The notes under the pieces: generated by a model
Databases searched by the model: none
Seen by the model: the letters and a program-made list of their open reading frames with translations, nothing else
Told to the model about the DNA's origin: nothing
Position numbers and translations under genes: made by a program
Assembly (NCBI RefSeq): GCF_900103175.1
Contig: NZ_FNLF01000002.1
Span: 3,610,136 to 3,674,135 of the forward strand
Length of the DNA stretch: 64,000 bases
Direction of reading: 5' to 3'
Source of the DNA: Tsukamurella pulmonis
GTDB taxonomy: Bacteria > Actinomycetota > Actinomycetes > Mycobacteriales > Mycobacteriaceae
In this document: positions 60,712 through 64,000 of the stretch, piece by piece
Layout: every line of letters begins with the position of its first letter
Position numbering within the stretch: the stretch's first letter is position 1

Positions 60712-61422
60712 TCAGCCGAACTTGACTTCGGTCGTCGGGACGGCGAGGTCCGCGATGAGCGGCGCGTGCAGGTCGTTCTTGATCTTGTTCAGGGTCGGGC
60801 CGTCGGCCGCGGTGTTGGTCGCGGCGCGGGCGGTCGCGGTGGCCAGCAGCTCCTCGTCGGAGACGGCGGCCTGCACGATGCCCGCGGCCACGGCGTCGCC
60901 GCCGCCGTAGCGACGTCCGGTGGTCATCGCCTCGAGCGCGGTCTGGTACGGCAGGCGCGAGCGCAGCAGGGTGGCCATGCCCTGGGTGAACCCCATCTTG
61001 AGGCTGACCTCGGGGAGGCAGAAGAAGCCGCGATCGTCGCGCATCACGGCGAAGTCGCAGGAGAGTGCCAGCATCGCCCCGGCGCCGAAGGCGTGGCCGT
61101 TGACGGCCGCGACGGTCGTCATGGGGAAGGTCAGCAGGCGGCTGAAGACGGTGTGCACGCGGTCCAGGTACGCGGGCAGCTCGCCGACGTTGGCGAGGAT
61201 GTACATCACGTCGAGGCCGTTGGAGAAGAACTTGCCCGTCGCGGTCACCACCAGGGCCGCGGCCGAGCCCGCGGCCTGCTGCTCGATCTCGTCGAGCCGG
61301 GCGTGCACCGCCTCCACCCAATCGGGTGAGAACCGGTTCTCCGGGTTGGTCTCCGAGAGCTCGACCCCCTCGTCTCCGAGGTACAGCGTGAAGATGTCGT
61401 CGGTGCGCGTGACGTAGGGCAT
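60712..61422 (-). CDS. Enoyl-CoA hydratase/isomerase family protein
   Basis: A 236-residue crotonase-fold protein. VVTATGKFFSNGLDVMYI is the first oxyanion-hole block (FSNGLD), and AAVNGHAFGAGAMLALSCDFAVM the second (NGHAFGAGA). PEVSLKMGFTQGM follows. The typical hydratase Glu pair is not complete (LKMGF where many hydratases have a Glu), so isomerase or thioesterase-like activity on acyl-CoA is as likely. The ATG at 61422 is set by a minus-strand TATCGT (61435-61430) ending 7 nt upstream. Leads the operon echA-amiB1-amiA1. Confidence 0.87.
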   Translation of the reverse strand: MPYVTRTDDIFTLYLGDEGVELSETNPENRFSPDWVEAVHARLDEIEQQAAGSAAALVVTATGKFFSNGLDVMYILANVGELPAYLDRVHTVFSRLLTFPMTTVAAVNGHAFGAGAMLALSCDFAVMRDDRGFFCLPEVSLKMGFTQGMATLLRSRLPYQTALEAMTTGRRYGGGDAVAAGIVQAAVSDEELLATATARAATNTAADGPTLNKIKNDLHAPLIADLAVPTTEVKFG

Positions 61423-61429
61423 GGGCATC

Positions 61430-61457
61430 ACGATAGCCGCTAGCATCGGGAGCCATG
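61430..61457. promoter_or_regulatory. Divergent leaderless promoters (echA-like / nucleoside phosphorylase)
   Basis: Minus-strand TATCGT (61435-61430) ends 7 nt before the echA-like ATG at 61422. Plus-strand TAGCAT (61441-61446) ends 8 nt before the phosphorylase ATG at 61455. The two -10 hexamers are only 5 bp apart, so both genes are served from one 32-bp gap and their polymerases would compete. Confidence 0.5.
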
Positions 61458-62291
61458 GCGCAAGATCCGGCAGCACGTGACTTCGGCATCGATGATCCCT
61501 CCGCGGCGGCCCGGGAGGCTGCCGCGACCTTGCTCGCGGCGACCGGGGGTGAGCCCTTCGACGTGGCCGTCGTCCTCGGCTCCGGCTGGGCGCCCGCGGC
61601 CGACGCACTCATCGCCCGCGGCACCGCCGTCGGCTCCATCCCCATGGCGGACCTGCCGCACTTCGCCCCGCCCAGCGCGGCCGGCCACAAGGGCACGGCC
61701 TCCGCCGTCGTCGTCGGCGACAAGCGTGTGCTGGTGCTGCTCGGCCGCACGCACGCCTACGAGGGGCACGACCTCTCGCGCGTGGTGCACCCCGTGCGCA
61801 CCGCCTGCGCCGCCGGCGCGAGCACGGTGATCCTGACCAACGCGGCCGGAGGCCTGCGCGAGGGCATGTTCGTCGGCGAGCCCGTGCTCATCGCCGACCA
61901 CCTGAACCTGACGGCCCGCTCCCCGATGGTCGGCGCGCAGTTCGTCAACCTCGTCGACGCCTACTCGCCCGCGCTGCGCGCGCTGGCGCGCACGGTCGAT
62001 CCGTCGCTCGGCGAGGGCGTCTACGCCGGCCTCCCCGGCCCGCACTACGAGACGCCTGCGGAGATCCGCATGCTGCGCACCCTCGGTGCCGACCTCGTGG
62101 GCATGTCCACGGTGCACGAGACCATCGCGGCCCGCGCGGAGGACGCCGCGGTGCTGGGCATCTCGCTGGTCACCAACCTCGCCGCGGGCATCACCGGCGA
62201 GCCCCTCAACCACGAGGAGGTGCTCGAGGCGGGGCGCGAGGCGGCCACCCGGATGGGTGGCCTGCTCGCCGACGTGATCGAGGCGATGTAG
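61455..62291 (+). CDS. deoD: Purine nucleoside phosphorylase
   Basis: A 278-residue trimeric-class PNP (PNP/MTAP family 2) that phosphorolyses purine nucleosides for salvage. [14 protein letters not shown] contains the phosphate-binding Ser, [19 protein letters not shown] carries the conserved His in the phosphate site, and [11 protein letters not shown] is the base-site loop. [16 protein letters not shown] holds the family signature with Glu and Tyr. [11 protein letters not shown] and [18 protein letters not shown] complete the site. Corresponds to Rv3307. The pmmB GTG abuts its stop codon, so they are coupled. Confidence 0.95.
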   Translation: MAQDPAARDFGIDDPSAAAREAAATLLAATGGEPFDVAVVLGSGWAPAADALIARGTAVGSIPMADLPHFAPPSAAGHKGTASAVVVGDKRVLVLLGRTHAYEGHDLSRVVHPVRTACAAGASTVILTNAAGGLREGMFVGEPVLIADHLNLTARSPMVGAQFVNLVDAYSPALRALARTVDPSLGEGVYAGLPGPHYETPAEIRMLRTLGADLVGMSTVHETIAARAEDAAVLGISLVTNLAAGITGEPLNHEEVLEAGREAATRMGGLLADVIEAM

Positions 62292-63917
62292 GTGAGCGGC
62301 GAACTCGCGGCCCAGGTCCTGGCCTGGATCGACGGCGACCCCGACCCCGCCACGCGCGCCGAGCTCGACGCCCTCAGCGGCGACGAGCTCGCCGAGCGCT
62401 TCGCGGCCCCGCTGTCCTTCGGCACCGCCGGCCTGCGGGGTCCGGTGCGCGGCGGACCGTCGGGCATGAACGTGGCGGTGGTGACCCGCACGACCTGGGC
62501 ACTCGGCGAGTGGCTGAAGGCCACGTGCCTGGGCGGCGGCACCGTCGTCGTCGGGCGCGACGCCCGCCGCGGCTCCGAGGCGTTCTTCGCCGCCGCCACC
62601 GAGGTGCTCGCGGCGCAGGGATTCGCCGTGGTGGCGCTCCCGGAACCGGGCCCCACCCCGTGGGTCTCGTTCGCGACCAGGGCGCTCGGCGCGGTGGCGG
62701 GCGTGCAGATCACGGCCTCGCACAACCCGCCCGCCGACAACGGCTACAAGGTCTACCTCGACGGCGGGGCCCAGCTGGTCTCGCCCGCCGACGCCGAGAT
62801 CGAGCGGCTCATCGTCGCCGCTCCCCCGGCGAAGGAGATCGACCGGGCGCCGGTGCCCGCGGACCCGCGGGCGACCGAGGTGGTCGCCGCCTACCTGGAC
62901 CGGGTCGCATCGCTGCGGCCCGCACCCGCGACGGGCCTGCGGATCGCCCTGACGCCCATGCACGGCGTGGGCGGCGCGGTCGCGCTCGAGGCGTTGCGGC
63001 GCAGCGGTTTCGACGATGTGCACGTCGTGGATCAGCAGTTCGCCCCGGACGGGGAGTTCCCGACGGTGACCTTCCCCAACCCCGAGGAGCCCGGCGCCTC
63101 GGACCTGTTGCTCGCACTCGCCGAGCGGGTGGACGCGGATCTCGCGGTCGCGCTCGACCCCGACGCCGACCGCTGCGCCCTCGGCGCCCGCTTCCCCGAC
63201 GGCTGGCGCATGCTCACCGGCGACGAGGCCGGCTCCCTGCTCGGCGCGCACCTGCTCGACGAGCCGCTGGCGGGCGCGCCGTCGGACCCACTGGTGGCGA
63301 CGACGATCGTCAGCTCCGAGCTGCTCGGCGCGATCGCGCAGGGTCGCGGGGCCCGCTACGCGCGCACCCTGACCGGCTTCAAGAACCTCGTCCGGGCGGG
63401 CGAGGGACTCGTCTTCGCCTACGAGGAGGCGCTCGGGCTCTGCGTCGATCCGTCGACGGTGCGCGACAAGGACGGGATCTCCGCCGCGGTGGTCGCCGCC
63501 GGCTACGCCGCGGCGCTCAAGGCCGGTGGCAGCGGCCTTCCCGACGCCCTGGACGCCCTGTACCGCCGGCACGGCGTGTACCTGTCGAGCCAGTACGCGC
63601 TGCGCGTGGACGACGTCGCCCGGATCGGGGCGATCATGGCCGCCCTGCGCGCCGATCCTCCCGTTGAGGTTGCAAACACCGCCGTGGGCTGTGAGGATCT
63701 CCTGACGGCCCGCCCAGCGACGGACGCGCTGGTGTTCCGCGGCGACGGCGTCCGGGTCACGGTGCGCCCCTCCGGAACCGAGCCGAAGGCGAAGTTCTAC
63801 CTGGAGGTGATCGAGCGCGTGACCACGGACGACGACACGACGGACGCGCAGGCGCGCGCCCGGCAGCGGCTCACCGCGGTGACCGAGACCGTGCGTAAGT
63901 GGGCGGCCTTCGGGTGA
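62292..63917 (+). CDS. pmmB: Phosphomannomutase/phosphoglucomutase
   Basis: A 541-residue alpha-D-phosphohexomutase. The phosphoserine loop is TASHNPPADNGYK (Ser143), the Mg2+ loop DPDADRC, the sugar-binding loop EEALG with the surrounding YEEALGLCVD, and the phosphate-binding loop RPSGTEPK near the C-terminus. It opens with an insertion typical of the PmmB/PGM2-like branch (FGTAGLRGPVRGGPSGMN). In this operon with the nucleoside phosphorylase it may process pentose-1-phosphates (phosphopentomutase activity) as well as hexose phosphates. Corresponds to Rv3308. Its stop overlaps the GTG of the next gene. Confidence 0.94.
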   Translation: MSGELAAQVLAWIDGDPDPATRAELDALSGDELAERFAAPLSFGTAGLRGPVRGGPSGMNVAVVTRTTWALGEWLKATCLGGGTVVVGRDARRGSEAFFAAATEVLAAQGFAVVALPEPGPTPWVSFATRALGAVAGVQITASHNPPADNGYKVYLDGGAQLVSPADAEIERLIVAAPPAKEIDRAPVPADPRATEVVAAYLDRVASLRPAPATGLRIALTPMHGVGGAVALEALRRSGFDDVHVVDQQFAPDGEFPTVTFPNPEEPGASDLLLALAERVDADLAVALDPDADRCALGARFPDGWRMLTGDEAGSLLGAHLLDEPLAGAPSDPLVATTIVSSELLGAIAQGRGARYARTLTGFKNLVRAGEGLVFAYEEALGLCVDPSTVRDKDGISAAVVAAGYAAALKAGGSGLPDALDALYRRHGVYLSSQYALRVDDVARIGAIMAALRADPPVEVANTAVGCEDLLTARPATDALVFRGDGVRVTVRPSGTEPKAKFYLEVIERVTTDDDTTDAQARARQRLTAVTETVRKWAAFG

Positions 63918-64000
63918 GCCGGCCAGTGGGCCCGTCCGACCCCGGGCGCCGTCGAGTGATCGCCGGGTCGGTCCTGGTGGGGGTGCTCATCGTGATCGCC
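63914..64000 (+). CDS. Membrane protein, N-terminal fragment (cut by window end)
   Basis: A GTG overlapping the pmmB stop (GTGA) opens a frame that continues to the window edge: SRPVGPSDPGRRR, then VIAGSVLVGVLIVIA. A short basic N-terminus followed by a hydrophobic helix indicates a membrane protein or an uncleaved signal anchor. Only 29 codons are visible, so the family cannot be named. Confidence 0.55.
   Translation, partial: MSRPVGPSDPGRRRVIAGSVLVGVLIVIA

Noticed and set aside
1-64000. tRNA, rRNA, insertion sequences, integrases or phage genes
   Set aside because: None could be recognised on either strand by motif or by protein similarity.

Overview
The window is a 64 kb stretch of very GC-rich DNA, densely coding on both strands, with many GTG starts and 4-nt start/stop overlaps. 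Gene content and order point to an actinobacterium of the order Mycobacteriales; a mycolate-type genus such as Tsukamurella or Gordonia is plausible, but the genus is an inference. The backbone follows, as I recall it, the Mycobacterium tuberculosis order Rv3275c-Rv3285 (purE, purK, GtrA-like, PH-domain protein, birA, accD5, accE5, maf, sseA, sufE-like, accA3), then lhr (Rv3296), glpD (Rv3302c), lpdA (Rv3303c), a gamma-glutamylcyclotransferase (Rv3304), amiA1/amiB1 (Rv3305c/3306c), the purine nucleoside phosphorylase (Rv3307) and pmmB (Rv3308). The accessory genes sit between these conserved anchors.

Region by region. 1-1.2 kb: the end of a metallo-beta-lactamase-fold hydrolase and a DHFR-like reductase. 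1.3-8.7 kb: purEK, a GtrA membrane protein, a histidine kinase, a Tat-exported cholesterol-oxidase-like GMC oxidoreductase, an OmpR-type regulator, a PH-domain protein and biotin ligase. 8.7-11.3 kb: accD5-accE5-maf. 11.3-20.4 kb: the main accessory locus, five condensation-superfamily (PapA/WS-DGAT-like) proteins with an SGNH hydrolase and a DHA2 exporter, tightly coupled and all on the plus strand, placed between maf and sseA. 20.4-25.8 kb: sseA, sufE-like, a sixth PapA-like protein, accA3 and two small proteins. 25.9-30 kb: an XRE-cupin regulator facing tandem FMN reductases, an LGFP-repeat secreted protein and a type-B carboxylesterase. 30-36.6 kb: lhr, an AbiEi-like orphan flanked by repeated hairpin elements, a hotdog thioesterase and dodecin. 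36.6-41.3 kb: SRPBCC protein, DHA2 exporter, META lipoprotein and a NarL-type two-component system. 41.3-44.7 kb: divergent glpD and glpK. 44.9-52.1 kb: an aminotransferase, an unusual racemase-like lipoprotein and a galactose operon (symporter, small membrane protein, DeoR regulator, galT, galK) with a large inverted repeat upstream. 52.1-55.2 kb: an ECF41-type sigma factor with its NmrA-like partner, and lpdA. 55.3-58.2 kb: small regulators, including a TetR gene and a microprotein that share nested palindromes. 58.3-64 kb: amiA1, amiB1, an enoyl-CoA hydratase-like gene, the nucleoside phosphorylase, pmmB and the start of a membrane protein.

How the genes fit together. Biotin ligase, AccA3, AccD5 and AccE5 supply carboxylated acyl-CoA. 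The PapA-like block beside them looks like an acyl-lipid assembly and export module, with acyltransferases, an esterase and a drug/lipid:H+ exporter but no polyketide synthase or MmpL. This is the best candidate here for a previously undescribed system; its product is unknown. A second theme is transcription architecture: at least nine genes have a -10-like hexamer ending 6-8 nt before the start codon, which implies leaderless mRNAs and fixes several starts. No rRNA, tRNA, CRISPR array, insertion sequence or phage gene was seen.
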